Shown here in pieces: positions 1 to 7,576 of a stretch of 15,496 bases of DNA. The stretch is from Lawsonibacter sp. (GTDB lineage: Bacteria > Bacillota > Clostridia > Oscillospirales > Oscillospiraceae). Both the position numbers and the translations under genes were made by a program. The notes under the pieces were generated by a model. The model was not told the DNA's origin. It ran no database searches and saw only the letters and a list, made by a program, of their open reading frames with translations. Location: the NCBI GenBank assembly GCA_022798155.1, contig JAAWLY010000033.1:1-15496 (forward strand), read 5' to 3'. Within the stretch, counting starts at the first letter, position 1, and each line of letters begins with the position of its first letter.

Positions 1-38
1 AGGCGCAAAATCTTTGAAATTTCAAAGATTTTGCGCCT
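1..38. terminator. Perfect 38-bp palindrome, probable terminator
   Basis: The first 38 bases are a perfect palindrome with 19-base arms (AGGCGCAAAATCTTTGAAA and its complement), followed on the plus strand by TTTATTCT. Folded as RNA it would give a stem of about 16 bp with a small loop. With its T-rich flank it fits a rho-independent terminator for a plus-strand gene left of the window. It could also end the minus-strand operon that finishes at 158, but the downstream side for that direction lies outside the window. Confidence 0.65.
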
Positions 39-46
39 TTATTCTA

Positions 47-147
47 AGAAGCTGTACCAATAGCCTCAGCACACATCTTTCCGGCCAAAATTGCTCTCGT
101 CGTTGAGCATGTTTCCATTTTTCAAACAGCGACTAATGACAGCTTCT
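47..147. repeat. Diverged remnant of the dispersed intergenic repeat
   Basis: Bases 84-135 align well with the right half of the full repeat at 9271-9434; both share GTTGAGCATG followed by TTCCATTTTTCAA. The left half of the family is missing. Short inverted ends frame this copy: AGAAGCTGT at 47-55 and ACAGCTTCT at 139-147. The right tail CTAATGACAGCTTCT (133-147) recurs exactly at 14398-14412. It carries no plausible coding sequence. It lies just downstream of the aldolase gene that ends at 158. Confidence 0.6.
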
Positions 148-157
148 AACTGTGGGT

Positions 158-787
158 TTATCGTACCCCGATTTTTTCCATCGCCGTCTGGGTGCGCTGC
201 GTAATCTCCGCGAAGCGGCCCGCCTCAATGTCCTGAACGGGGCATAGCCAGCTTCCGCCGACCGCGTGGATAAAGGGGGCCGCCAGGTAGTCTAAAAAGT
301 TTTCTCCATTGATTCCCCCTGTGGGCACGAAACGGACCTCTGGGAAGGGGCCGTGGAGCAGATGCATCCCGTCCAGGCCGCCGCAGGTTTTAGCTGGGAA
401 AAATTTTAGAATATGCAGTCCCTGTTCCATTGCGGCGAGGATTTCTGTGGCTGTTACGCACCCGGGCAGGAGCATCAGCCCGTTTTCCCGGCACCAGGCG
501 GCCTGGGTCCCGCTGAACCCGGGGGAGACGATGAACTGTGCTCCCGCTTCGGCGGCCTGCTCCGTCTGTCCAATGGTCAGGACGGTCCCCGCACCCACGC
601 ACATCCGGGGGGCCTCTCGGGCGATGCGCCGGATGGCCTCCAGGGCGCAGGGGGTCCGGAGGGTCACCTCCATAACGTCCAGCCCGCCGGCCAGCAGGGC
701 CTGGGCGGTGGGGACGGCGTCCTCCGTGTTACGCAGCGTGACAACGGGAACAACGCCCCGCCGGCGCATTTGCTGGTTCACTTCCAT
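158..787 (-). CDS. eda: KDPG/KHG aldolase (2-dehydro-3-deoxy-phosphogluconate aldolase)
   Basis: This is a class I Schiff-base aldolase of 209 residues, the usual family length. The family cleaves 2-keto-3-deoxy-6-phosphogluconate to pyruvate and glyceraldehyde 3-phosphate, and often 4-hydroxy-2-oxoglutarate as well. Visible motifs are EVTLRT (catalytic Glu40, carboxylate-binding Arg44), GAGTVL (65-70), KFFPA with Schiff-base Lys128, and the phosphate-binding PTGGI (155-159). I chose the ATG at 787 because AGGAGGAC lies just upstream; an open frame to 901 would run into the regulator gene and add non-homologous residues. The gene overlaps the response-regulator gene by 10 bases and is last in the operon. 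There is no KDG kinase or sugar-acid dehydratase nearby, so its substrate would have to be made elsewhere or enter already phosphorylated. Family assignment is firm; exact substrate is inferred. Confidence 0.93.
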   Translation of the reverse strand: MEVNQQMRRRGVVPVVTLRNTEDAVPTAQALLAGGLDVMEVTLRTPCALEAIRRIAREAPRMCVGAGTVLTIGQTEQAAEAGAQFIVSPGFSGTQAAWCRENGLMLLPGCVTATEILAAMEQGLHILKFFPAKTCGGLDGMHLLHGPFPEVRFVPTGGINGENFLDYLAAPFIHAVGGSWLCPVQDIEAGRFAEITQRTQTAMEKIGVR

Positions 788-1623
788 TTTTTGTCCTCCT
801 GATTCTCCTCCCGTCCCTCCGGCTGCTTGCGGAACAGGTCGCCCCGCATACGCTGGTAGTCGGAGGGGGTCAGATCGGTGTAGCGCTTGAATACGTTGCA
901 AAAATGCTTGTAGTCCGTAAATCCTACCGCCTCGGCGATCTCGTACAGGCGAAGGGGGCTGGACTCCAGAAGCTCGATGGATTTGCTGATTCTGTGCCGG
1001 TTTAGGATCACGCCAAAGGTCTCGGAGGTCTCGCTTTTAAACCGCCTGCTGAGATAGCTGGCGCTGACCCCTAGTTCTTCCGCGATTGTCTTAACGCTGA
1101 TCCGCTCAGGATAGCGGCTGATAATGCGCTGAATTGCCAGCCTGACGTAGTAATCCCTGCAGGCCTTCTGATAGGCGGTGAGGTCCTCCCGCCGCGCCGC
1201 GTTGAGCTTGTCCATGTTCTGTTCCAGCTTCATGCGGCGGTATTCCTGTTTTTTCTCCAGAGTGCGGCAGGCCTTCCGCACCTCCTGTTCCAGGATGTCC
1301 TCGTCAATGGGCTTGAGGATGTAGGCGGCCACGCCGGCGCCGATGGCCTGCTTGGCATAGTCAAACCGGCTGTAGCTGGTCAGCACAATGCTCTCAAAGT
1401 CCGCGAATTCCTGCCCCCTCCGGATCATCTCCAAGCCGTCCATGCCGGGCATGGAGATATCGGTGATGACCAGCTCGGGCTGGAGCTCCCGGATCAGCTC
1501 CACGCCCTGGCTGCCGCTGGCGGTTTCCGCCGCCACCACGCAGCCCATCCGCAGCCAGTCGATGGTTTGCACCAGCATTTTCCGGATGATGTCCTCATCC
1601 TCCGCGATCAGTACCTTAACCAC
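778..1623 (-). CDS. YesN-type response regulator (REC + AraC HTH)
   Basis: This is a 281-residue cytoplasmic response regulator. The N-terminal receiver domain (about 1-120) has the acidic pocket EDED (8-11), phospho-acceptor Asp55 in ITDISMPGMDG, Thr82 and conserved Lys104 in LKP. A charged linker follows. A C-terminal AraC-type double helix-turn-helix domain (about 165-260) contains ISVKTIAEELGVSASYLSR and the second-helix signature EIAEAVGFTDYKHFCNVFKR. The start is GTG at 1623, with GGGGGAG upstream, overlapping the kinase stop by 8 bases. Immediate linkage to the kinase gene marks the two as a cognate pair. It probably activates the transporter/aldolase operon it is encoded in. No binding site can be assigned with confidence. 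Confidence 0.93.
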   Translation of the reverse strand: MVKVLIAEDEDIIRKMLVQTIDWLRMGCVVAAETASGSQGVELIRELQPELVITDISMPGMDGLEMIRRGQEFADFESIVLTSYSRFDYAKQAIGAGVAAYILKPIDEDILEQEVRKACRTLEKKQEYRRMKLEQNMDKLNAARREDLTAYQKACRDYYVRLAIQRIISRYPERISVKTIAEELGVSASYLSRRFKSETSETFGVILNRHRISKSIELLESSPLRLYEIAEAVGFTDYKHFCNVFKRYTDLTPSDYQRMRGDLFRKQPEGREENQEDKKWK

Positions 1624-3334
1624 CCGGAGCTCCCCCTTTCACATAGGGTATCGTAATCTGGATCCGCGTTCCGCAGGGCGAACTGGACATCTCGGATATT
1701 CCAAAGGACCTTCCATAAATCAGCTGGATCCGGCGGTGTATGTTGTACAGCCCGGTATGCTGGGGCGGAAGCTGTTCGGTTACAAGGCTCTGGCGGATCT
1801 CCTCCTGTACGTCCTCGGGGATGCCGATGCCGTTGTCGATGACCCGCAGGTCGATCCGGTCCGAGTCGGTTTTGCATCCCTCAATGCGTACCCAAAGTCC
1901 CTCTCTGCTGCGGGTGCAGTATTTCAGCGTGTTTTCCACCATGGGCTGGAGGAGCAGACGGGGAACCCGGCAGTCCAGGAGGTTTTCCTCCATCTGAATC
2001 TCATAGTGAAAGCTGTTGTTAAAACGCGCGTTGGCGATGGCCAGGTATTTTTCCATATAGAGCATATCGTCCCGCAGGGACACCAGTTCCTTGGTGTTGT
2101 CGGTGCTGTAGCGCAGGAGGGTGGAAAAATCCACAATCATCCGGGAGGCCTGCTTGGGGTCCAGCTTAATCAGGCTGCGGATCACCTCCAGGGTGTTGTA
2201 CAGGAAATGGACGTCGAACTGGGACTCCAGCTGTTTGATCTCTGCCCGCACGCTGCGGCGCTGTTCCCGGTTGCTGACCTCTACCAGCTCCCGGATATCC
2301 GCGAGCATACGGCGGAAGGCGTTCTCCAGAGGCTGCAGGGCCCCCTTGGACTCGATTTCCAGCTGGGTGTAGATGCCCTCCTCCTGCATCTGGCGGAGGC
2401 TTTCAATCATCTGGTCCACCGACGAGGCCTCCGCGTAGGCGATCCGCCGGAAGGCCAGATACAGGATGCACAGGCCGGCCAGGAGCAGAAAGGCCAGAAT
2501 CACCACCGACAGCATCAGGGCGGAGCGGAGCGAGTCCAGGTCGGTGATAACATAGAGCTTCAGCCCCAGGAGGGGGATTGCCCTTTGGACGATGTAGTAG
2601 AAGCTGTCTCCGATGAGGCGAAAGCCCGCAGCGTTGCGGAAATCCTCGTGGGTCTTTTGGTTTTCGTCCAGCAGGGAATTCCGGGTGGTCAGCAGCACGC
2701 TCTCCTGGCTGTCGGCCAGGATCAGGTCGCTGGAGCCCTTTGTGTAGATCAGGTCGAAGATTTCGTCCTTGTCGATCTCAAATACCAGAAATCCTGCCGT
2801 TTTGCCCTGCTCCTGCACGCGCTGAGCAATGGAAAATACCCGGTCGCTGCAGCTGTTGGATCGGCTGTTGAGCATGAGGACCACGCCGCCCCTGGCGTAA
2901 TCCGCCCGCTTGAGCAGGCCGAACGGAAGCGGCGGGCTGTGCTGGAGGTACTCCGGCACAATGGTGTTGCTGCGCAACACCATCTGACCGTCCGCCTTCA
3001 GCAGATAGAATTCACACTTGACAGCCTGGCGGTTGGTGAAGCTGTAGAAGGTCTCATAGGCGCCTACCGTGTCGGTCTGCTCCGTCAGCAGCTGACAGAT
3101 CCACTCTGACCCGGCGTATTCCTGGATCTGGCTGATGTAGGGCATGAGGACCTCCTGAAGGGTGTCTGTCACCGCATCCGCCCGCTTCCCGGTCTGGCTA
3201 CACAGGAGATAGCCATACAGGCCTGAAACGATTAGAAAAATGGCCAGCAGTACCGCAATCAGCGGGACGAAGGTTGTCCGGAGCAGCATACGCTGAAAGT
3301 AATCCTGAAAGGGACGATTGCTCTTTTTTTCCAT
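1616..3334 (-). CDS. YesM/LytS-type sensor histidine kinase
   Basis: This is a 572-residue membrane sensor kinase. A short cytoplasmic tail leads into TM1 (about 20-44), then a large extracytoplasmic sensing region (about 45-270, probably Cache-like), TM2 (about 272-295), and a HAMP-like and coiled linker (about 296-365). The His_kinase domain carries the phospho-acceptor His376 in HFLYNTLE. The ATPase domain has the N-box LLQPMVENTLKY and the G1 box DNGIGIP. The usual QINPHFLYN motif here reads QFDVHFLYN, so the Asn-Pro before the histidine is replaced by Asp-Val. The start is ATG at 3334 with AGGTG upstream, 11 bases after the permease stop. The large outer domain implies it senses an external solute, probably the transporter's ligand or its loaded binding protein; that is inference. 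Confidence 0.93.
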   Translation of the reverse strand: MEKKSNRPFQDYFQRMLLRTTFVPLIAVLLAIFLIVSGLYGYLLCSQTGKRADAVTDTLQEVLMPYISQIQEYAGSEWICQLLTEQTDTVGAYETFYSFTNRQAVKCEFYLLKADGQMVLRSNTIVPEYLQHSPPLPFGLLKRADYARGGVVLMLNSRSNSCSDRVFSIAQRVQEQGKTAGFLVFEIDKDEIFDLIYTKGSSDLILADSQESVLLTTRNSLLDENQKTHEDFRNAAGFRLIGDSFYYIVQRAIPLLGLKLYVITDLDSLRSALMLSVVILAFLLLAGLCILYLAFRRIAYAEASSVDQMIESLRQMQEEGIYTQLEIESKGALQPLENAFRRMLADIRELVEVSNREQRRSVRAEIKQLESQFDVHFLYNTLEVIRSLIKLDPKQASRMIVDFSTLLRYSTDNTKELVSLRDDMLYMEKYLAIANARFNNSFHYEIQMEENLLDCRVPRLLLQPMVENTLKYCTRSREGLWVRIEGCKTDSDRIDLRVIDNGIGIPEDVQEEIRQSLVTEQLPPQHTGLYNIHRRIQLIYGRSFGISEMSSSPCGTRIQITIPYVKGGAPGG

Positions 3335-3345
3335 GTTTCACCTGT

Positions 3346-5016
3346 TTAGAGTGAAATATCCTTCTTCCCGGACGCCTTGAGGAAAACCAGCAGCGAAATA
3401 ATGGTGGCGGCCATAAGGACGGTGGCCAGCGCCGCCGCCTGTCCGTAATTGGCCTTGGCAACCTCGGCATATACCGCCACCGACAGGGTTCTGGTTGACG
3501 AGGTGTACAGGATGATGGACGCACTCAATTCATTGATAACGGTCACCCAGCTGAGAATCGCGCCGGTCAGAACGCCGGGGAGCATCAGCGCCACCGTCAC
3601 ACCGAAAAAGGCCTTTGCGGTGTGTGCGCCCAGACTGATGGCCGCCTCCTCTGTGCTGGGGCTGATCTGGTACAAAATGCCCACGCTGGAGCGCAGGGTG
3701 TGGGGGAGTCTCCGGATGACGAAGGCGATGATCATAATGATGGCCGTGCCGCCCCAGAAGAAGGGAGACTTATTAAAGGTGAGCAAAAGCATAATGCCCA
3801 GAATAGAGCCCGAGATGATATAGGGCAGCATGGTGGTCACATCCAGCAGAGAGGTAACCACATTGCGCCGCCGGACGGACAGATAGGCTGTGAAGATACC
3901 CAGCATAACAATCAGGGCGATGGCGACCAAGCCGTATACAAAGGAATTTTTCAGGCTGGAGAGGATGGTGCGCCATGTGGCGCGGTAGCTGTCCAGGCTG
4001 AACTGTGTGGTAAACATAGTCCCGTTGGTCTTGAGAAAAGAGGTGTAAATGACTGTGGCCTGGGGGACGATGGAGAGCAGTACCACGCCATAGATGAAAA
4101 TGTGGGCAAACACGCTTCCAACGCCGGTGATGGGTTTGGCCTTAATGGTCTTTAGTCCCCGCATCCGGAAAGACTTCCGGTTGATGACGTACCGCTGAAG
4201 AAGATACAGCCCGGTGGTCAGGCACATCATGACGATGGCGATGGAGGAGGCGAAGTAGGCGTTTCCGCCCAGCTCGCCCATGTACTCCCGATAGATCAGC
4301 ACCGGCAGCACGCGGTAGCCCTCGCCGATGAGCATGGCGGTGCCGAAGTCGGAGATGGAGGTCATAAATACCATCAGGGCTGCGCTGAGCAGGGTGGGCA
4401 GCACCAGGGGGACATACATTTTAATCAGGTTGGCGCTGGGCTTGCAGCCCAGGCTCTGAGAGGCCTCGATGAGGGATACGTCGATTTTTTTCATGGCCCC
4501 CGACACATAGAGGTAGATCATGGAGTAGAACTTCATCACCAGCACCAGGACAATACCGCCAAAGCCATAGATGGACGGGATGGTGACGCCGAGCCAGTTG
4601 GACATAGCCATAGTCACCACGCCGCTGCGGCCCAGCAGAATGATCCAGGAGTAGGCGCCGATGAAGGAGGGGGACATCATGGACAGGATAATGAGAATCT
4701 GAATGAACCCCTTCCCCTTGATTTCAAAGGTGGTGAGCAGATAGGCCAGCAGGGTGCCGATGATAACGGCTGCCGCCGTGACGCACACGGCCACGGAGAG
4801 CGAGTTCCAGATGGCGTTGGTGTAGTACTTTTTCCCGAAAAAGGTTTTGAAGTTTTCCAGGGAGAAGGCGCCTGTGGAGGCGTCCCGGAAGCCGTTTAAA
4901 AGCAGCCTGGCCATGGGCCAGATCAGAAAGAACAGGAACAGCGCGAACACAACCACGGTGACCGCTGTCCAAAAATCCAGCTTGAAGCGGCTGGACCCGC
5001 GGGCTTTACTCGTCAT
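3346..5016 (-). CDS. Fbp/Afu-type ABC transporter permease, double domain
   Basis: This is a 556-residue integral membrane protein with about twelve hydrophobic segments in two homologous halves, as in FbpB, AfuB and other double-length permeases of this family. Each half has its own ATPase-coupling EAA loop: EASQSLGCKPSANL (from 184) and EEAAISLGAHTAKAF (from 456). The protein forms the whole transmembrane channel, so no second permease gene is needed. The ATG at 5016 overlaps the ATPase stop by 11 bases, suggesting translational coupling. Family members carry ferric iron, thiamine, polyamines or hexose phosphates. The substrate cannot be read from the permease itself. Context with an aldolase favours a phosphorylated sugar or sugar acid. 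Confidence 0.92.
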   Translation of the reverse strand: MTSKARGSSRFKLDFWTAVTVVVFALFLFFLIWPMARLLLNGFRDASTGAFSLENFKTFFGKKYYTNAIWNSLSVAVCVTAAAVIIGTLLAYLLTTFEIKGKGFIQILIILSMMSPSFIGAYSWIILLGRSGVVTMAMSNWLGVTIPSIYGFGGIVLVLVMKFYSMIYLYVSGAMKKIDVSLIEASQSLGCKPSANLIKMYVPLVLPTLLSAALMVFMTSISDFGTAMLIGEGYRVLPVLIYREYMGELGGNAYFASSIAIVMMCLTTGLYLLQRYVINRKSFRMRGLKTIKAKPITGVGSVFAHIFIYGVVLLSIVPQATVIYTSFLKTNGTMFTTQFSLDSYRATWRTILSSLKNSFVYGLVAIALIVMLGIFTAYLSVRRRNVVTSLLDVTTMLPYIISGSILGIMLLLTFNKSPFFWGGTAIIMIIAFVIRRLPHTLRSSVGILYQISPSTEEAAISLGAHTAKAFFGVTVALMLPGVLTGAILSWVTVINELSASIILYTSSTRTLSVAVYAEVAKANYGQAAALATVLMAATIISLLVFLKASGKKDISL

Positions 5017-6127
5017 ACTGCCTCACTCCCTCGATCAGGCTGATCTGATCCTCCTCAGAGAATATATTGATCTTTTTTGTGTTCAACGTCAAGTGGATCT
5101 TTTCTCCCTCGCCGAAAATTGTCATGTGGGATCCCATGTCCTGGGACAGCTCCACCTCCTCGCCGGTGTCCATCACGTCGGCGTTCTCAAAGGCCAGCAC
5201 ATAGTTCATATACCGGCCCAGGAAGGTTGCCTTTGTGACCTGCGCGGTCAGCCCGCCCTGCTCGTCTATGATAAACTCCTCCGGCCGGACGCCCACGATG
5301 ACCTTGCCGTTTGGGGCGTCGGAACGGATGTTGTCCATCTCAAAGGAGCAGCCGCCGTTCATGCGGACGGTCCGCTTGGAACCGCTTCCGGTCATCTCGC
5401 CCCGGAAGAAGTCGGAGTGGCCGATGAAGTCGGCCGCGAAGGTGTTGTAGGGCCGGGCATAGAGGTCCCTGGGTCGGGCCACCTGCTGAATTTCTCCCTT
5501 GTTGATAAGGGCAATCCGGTCGGAAATGGCCAACGCCTCCTCCTGGTCATGGGTGACGTAGACGGTGGTGATGCCGATTTTGCGCTGGATGTCGTGGATG
5601 GCTGAGCGCATCTCCACCCGCAGCTTGGCGTCCAGGTTGGACAGCGGTTCGTCCATCAGCAGCACGGTGGGGTGGATGACGATGGCCCTGGCCAGGGCCA
5701 CCCGCTGCTGCTGGCCGCCGGAGAGCCTTTCCGGGAGCCGGTCGCGGTATTCCTCAATCTTGGTAACCTTCAGGATTTCCTCCAGCCGCTGCTGGCTCTC
5801 CTGCTTTTCTACCTTGTGCTGCTTCAGGCCATAGCGCACATTTTCTTCCACCGTCAGGTGGGGGAAGATAGCGTAATCCTGAAAGACCATGCCAATATTG
5901 CGCTTGTGGGCCGGGACGTTGTTGATTACCCGGTCGCCAAAGCGAATCTCGCCCCCCTCAATGGAGTTGAAGCCCGCAATCATACGCAGCAAAGTGGTCT
6001 TCCCACAGCCGGAGGGGCCCAGCAGGGTGAAAAACTCACAGTTTTTAATTTGAAGGGACATATCAGGGATAATGGTTGCGTTTCCATATTTCTTGACCAC
6101 ATGGTCAACCCGAATTTCTTCGCTCAA
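5006..6127 (-). CDS. ABC transporter ATP-binding protein (FbpC/PotA-like)
   Basis: This is a 373-residue nucleotide-binding subunit that powers the permease. Motifs appear in order: Walker A GPSGCGKTT (37-45), Q-loop Gln83 in VFQDYAIFPH, signature LSGGQQQR (135-142), Walker B VLLMDEP (155-161) and H-loop His193 in VTHDQEEAL. A C-terminal regulatory region of about 130 residues with TOBE-like RPEE follows, as in FbpC/PotA/MalK-type ATPases. I chose a TTG start at 6127 because AGGAGG lies 8 bases upstream and homology begins there. An open frame reaching 6391 would run through the hairpin and into the binding-protein gene, and its extra residues are unlike the family. The gene overlaps the permease by 11 bases. 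Confidence 0.93.
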   Translation of the reverse strand: MSEEIRVDHVVKKYGNATIIPDMSLQIKNCEFFTLLGPSGCGKTTLLRMIAGFNSIEGGEIRFGDRVINNVPAHKRNIGMVFQDYAIFPHLTVEENVRYGLKQHKVEKQESQQRLEEILKVTKIEEYRDRLPERLSGGQQQRVALARAIVIHPTVLLMDEPLSNLDAKLRVEMRSAIHDIQRKIGITTVYVTHDQEEALAISDRIALINKGEIQQVARPRDLYARPYNTFAADFIGHSDFFRGEMTGSGSKRTVRMNGGCSFEMDNIRSDAPNGKVIVGVRPEEFIIDEQGGLTAQVTKATFLGRYMNYVLAFENADVMDTGEEVELSQDMGSHMTIFGEGEKIHLTLNTKKINIFSEEDQISLIEGVRQYDE

Positions 6128-6151
6128 GGTGTGTTCCTCCTTTTTGCAGTA

Positions 6152-6184
6152 ATGGGGTGTGTTGCACTGGGCAACACACCCCAT
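6152..6184. other. Intra-operon hairpin between binding-protein and ATPase genes
   Basis: This is a perfect 14-bp stem (ATGGGGTGTGTTGC and its complement) around a 5-base loop, between the binding-protein stop and the ATPase ribosome-binding site. On the transcribed minus strand it is followed by TACTGCAAAAAGG and not by a T-run, so it does not look like a full terminator. A 3'-protecting or partially attenuating structure that raises binding-protein yield over the membrane components is the likely role, by analogy with other ABC importer operons. Confidence 0.7.
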
Positions 6185-6206
6185 CCTTTGGTTTTTGTAT
6201 TGCGCC

Positions 6207-7304
6207 TTACTCAAAGGACGTAAAGATGTCCTTAAACTGATCCAGCCACTTGGTCTTGTTGGCAGAGGTAACGGTGGTGTCGATATCGGCCACCTTGATG
6301 TCGGCAGTATCAACGAAGGTGTCAGAGAAGGAGAGGTCGGAGCGGGTGCCGCGCAGGGTGAAATACATGCTCTGCATCTCCTGGATATCATGGCTGATGA
6401 TAAAGTCGAGGAACCGCTTGGCGTTCACCTCGTTGGCGCAGTTAGCGATGATGGAGGCGCCGGTGGGCTCCACAAAGGTGCCCTCCTCGGGGTAGACGAT
6501 CTTGACCGGGGCGCCGCTGCGCAGAGACTCCAGAGAAACCTCCTCATAGGTCAGGCCCACAGTGTACTCGCCGTCCTGCACGCCCTTCCAGACCGCGCTG
6601 GAGCTGGACAGCAGCTTGCCGTCCAGATTTTCCGCGAAGCTGGTGACATAGTCCCAGCCGTTTTCCGGATCGCCGCTGCCCATCACATAGAGCTGATTGC
6701 ACAGGTGTCCGTAGCCGGAAGAGGAGGCGCTGGGGTCCACGTGGGCGATTTTGCCCTTGAGCTCCGGATTGAGCAGGGAGTTATAGCCGGTAATCTCAAT
6801 GTCGCCAATAAGGTTGGTGTTAACCAGCAGACAGCGGACGGCCAGACCGTAAGCGGTGAAGTAGCCCAGCTTGTTCTGATAATCCTCATACAGGGCGCTG
6901 TCGTTTTCAGAGACATAGTTGGTGAACAGAGTCTCGTCCGCAGCCATCATAGAGGACAGGGAGCACCCCCACAACACGTCGGCCTGGGGATTCTCACGCT
7001 CTGAGTCGATCCGGGCCAGCAGATCGCCCACGCTGGCGGTGACGATATCCACGGAGACACCGTACTGGGCTTCAAACTCCTTGACAATGGCGGCCGCCAG
7101 TTCCTCGGAGACGGTGGAGTAGACCACCAGCTTATCGGTGCCGGCGGGCTCCTGGGGTTGGCTGCTCTGGCCGGAGGCGGCGGCTCCCGAACTTGAAGCA
7201 TCCGAGCCGGCATTGGACTTGGCTCCGGTGTCCTTCTGTCCGCAGGCGGCCAGGCTGAACAGAACGGAAAGCGCTAAAAGACAGGCTGTTAATTTTTTGA
7301 ACAT
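6207..7304 (-). CDS. Fbp/Afu-family ABC substrate-binding lipoprotein
   Basis: This is a 365-residue extracellular solute-binding protein and first gene of the operon. It has a lipoprotein signal: MFKK, a hydrophobic stretch, then lipobox SLAAC with lipidated Cys21. A Ser/Ala/Gly/Gln-rich linker (about 22-54) precedes a periplasmic-binding fold that starts at KLVVYSTVSEE. The two-lobed architecture resembles ferric/thiamine-type binding proteins. At the place where FbpA proteins carry two adjacent iron-ligand tyrosines, I see VGLTYEEVS with only one, by eye alignment. This argues against ferric iron and for an organic ligand such as a sugar phosphate (AfuA-like). The ATG at 7304 has a strong AGGAGG upstream. 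Family confident; ligand inferred. Confidence 0.9.
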   Translation of the reverse strand: MFKKLTACLLALSVLFSLAACGQKDTGAKSNAGSDASSSGAAASGQSSQPQEPAGTDKLVVYSTVSEELAAAIVKEFEAQYGVSVDIVTASVGDLLARIDSERENPQADVLWGCSLSSMMAADETLFTNYVSENDSALYEDYQNKLGYFTAYGLAVRCLLVNTNLIGDIEITGYNSLLNPELKGKIAHVDPSASSSGYGHLCNQLYVMGSGDPENGWDYVTSFAENLDGKLLSSSSAVWKGVQDGEYTVGLTYEEVSLESLRSGAPVKIVYPEEGTFVEPTGASIIANCANEVNAKRFLDFIISHDIQEMQSMYFTLRGTRSDLSFSDTFVDTADIKVADIDTTVTSANKTKWLDQFKDIFTSFE

Positions 7305-7327
7305 AAAAAAACCTCCTTTTTTGTCTT

Positions 7328-7354
7328 ATTATAGCAGTGTGATTTCCAGATCAA
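7328..7354 (-). promoter_or_regulatory. Promoter of the transporter operon (extended -10)
   Basis: Reading the minus strand, TGCTATAAT (7336-7328) is an ideal extended -10. TTGATC (7354-7349) stands 15 bp upstream; alternatively TTTTGA at 17 bp. Transcription would start near 7321, giving a leader of under 20 bases that contains the AGGAGG of the binding-protein gene. Confidence 0.65.
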
Positions 7355-7576
7355 AATACCAGCCAAAGGCAAAACGTCATATAAAATGAACAAAAAAATC
7401 CGCAGTATCGAAAAAATTTTGACTATTATTAATTTTATCGGTTTTCTGGCGAAAATTAAGACAAAAGTTTGGACACATCAGACGCTGACAGCCGGATGGT
7501 TTTATGATACGCTGAATATGGTCAAAAAGGGGCGCGTTCTGCGTTCAAAAATAATAAACGAATGGAGCTGGAAGGT
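7355..7576. promoter_or_regulatory. AT-rich divergent intergenic region
   Basis: This AT-rich stretch lies between the transporter operon (minus) and the second aldolase gene (plus). It contains an inverted repeat, TTAATTTT at 7429-7436 and AAAATTAA at 7452-7459 with a 15-base gap, which could be a regulator site but may be chance in such AT-rich DNA. For the plus-strand gene I see only weak promoter candidates: TATGAT at 7503-7508 without a convincing -35, and TTGACT at 7419 without a convincing -10. A 75-codon open frame at 7386-7613 has no ribosome-binding site and is not called as a gene. Confidence 0.35.

Noticed and set aside
158..901. Longer aldolase starting at 901
   Set aside because: The extra 38 residues are antisense-frame sequence within the regulator gene and unlike the family. 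ATG 787 has a strong ribosome-binding site.
1388..3109. 573-codon open frame on the plus strand, antisense to the histidine kinase gene
   Set aside because: Its length follows from codon bias of the real gene on the other strand. The translation is compositionally odd, has no recognisable domain and no ribosome-binding site, whereas the minus-strand kinase has every expected motif.
3346..7304. Iron(III) uptake system
   Set aside because: Family resemblance alone suggests it, but the apparent loss of the tandem tyrosines and the aldolase and sensor-kinase context point to an organic ligand. Not fully excluded.
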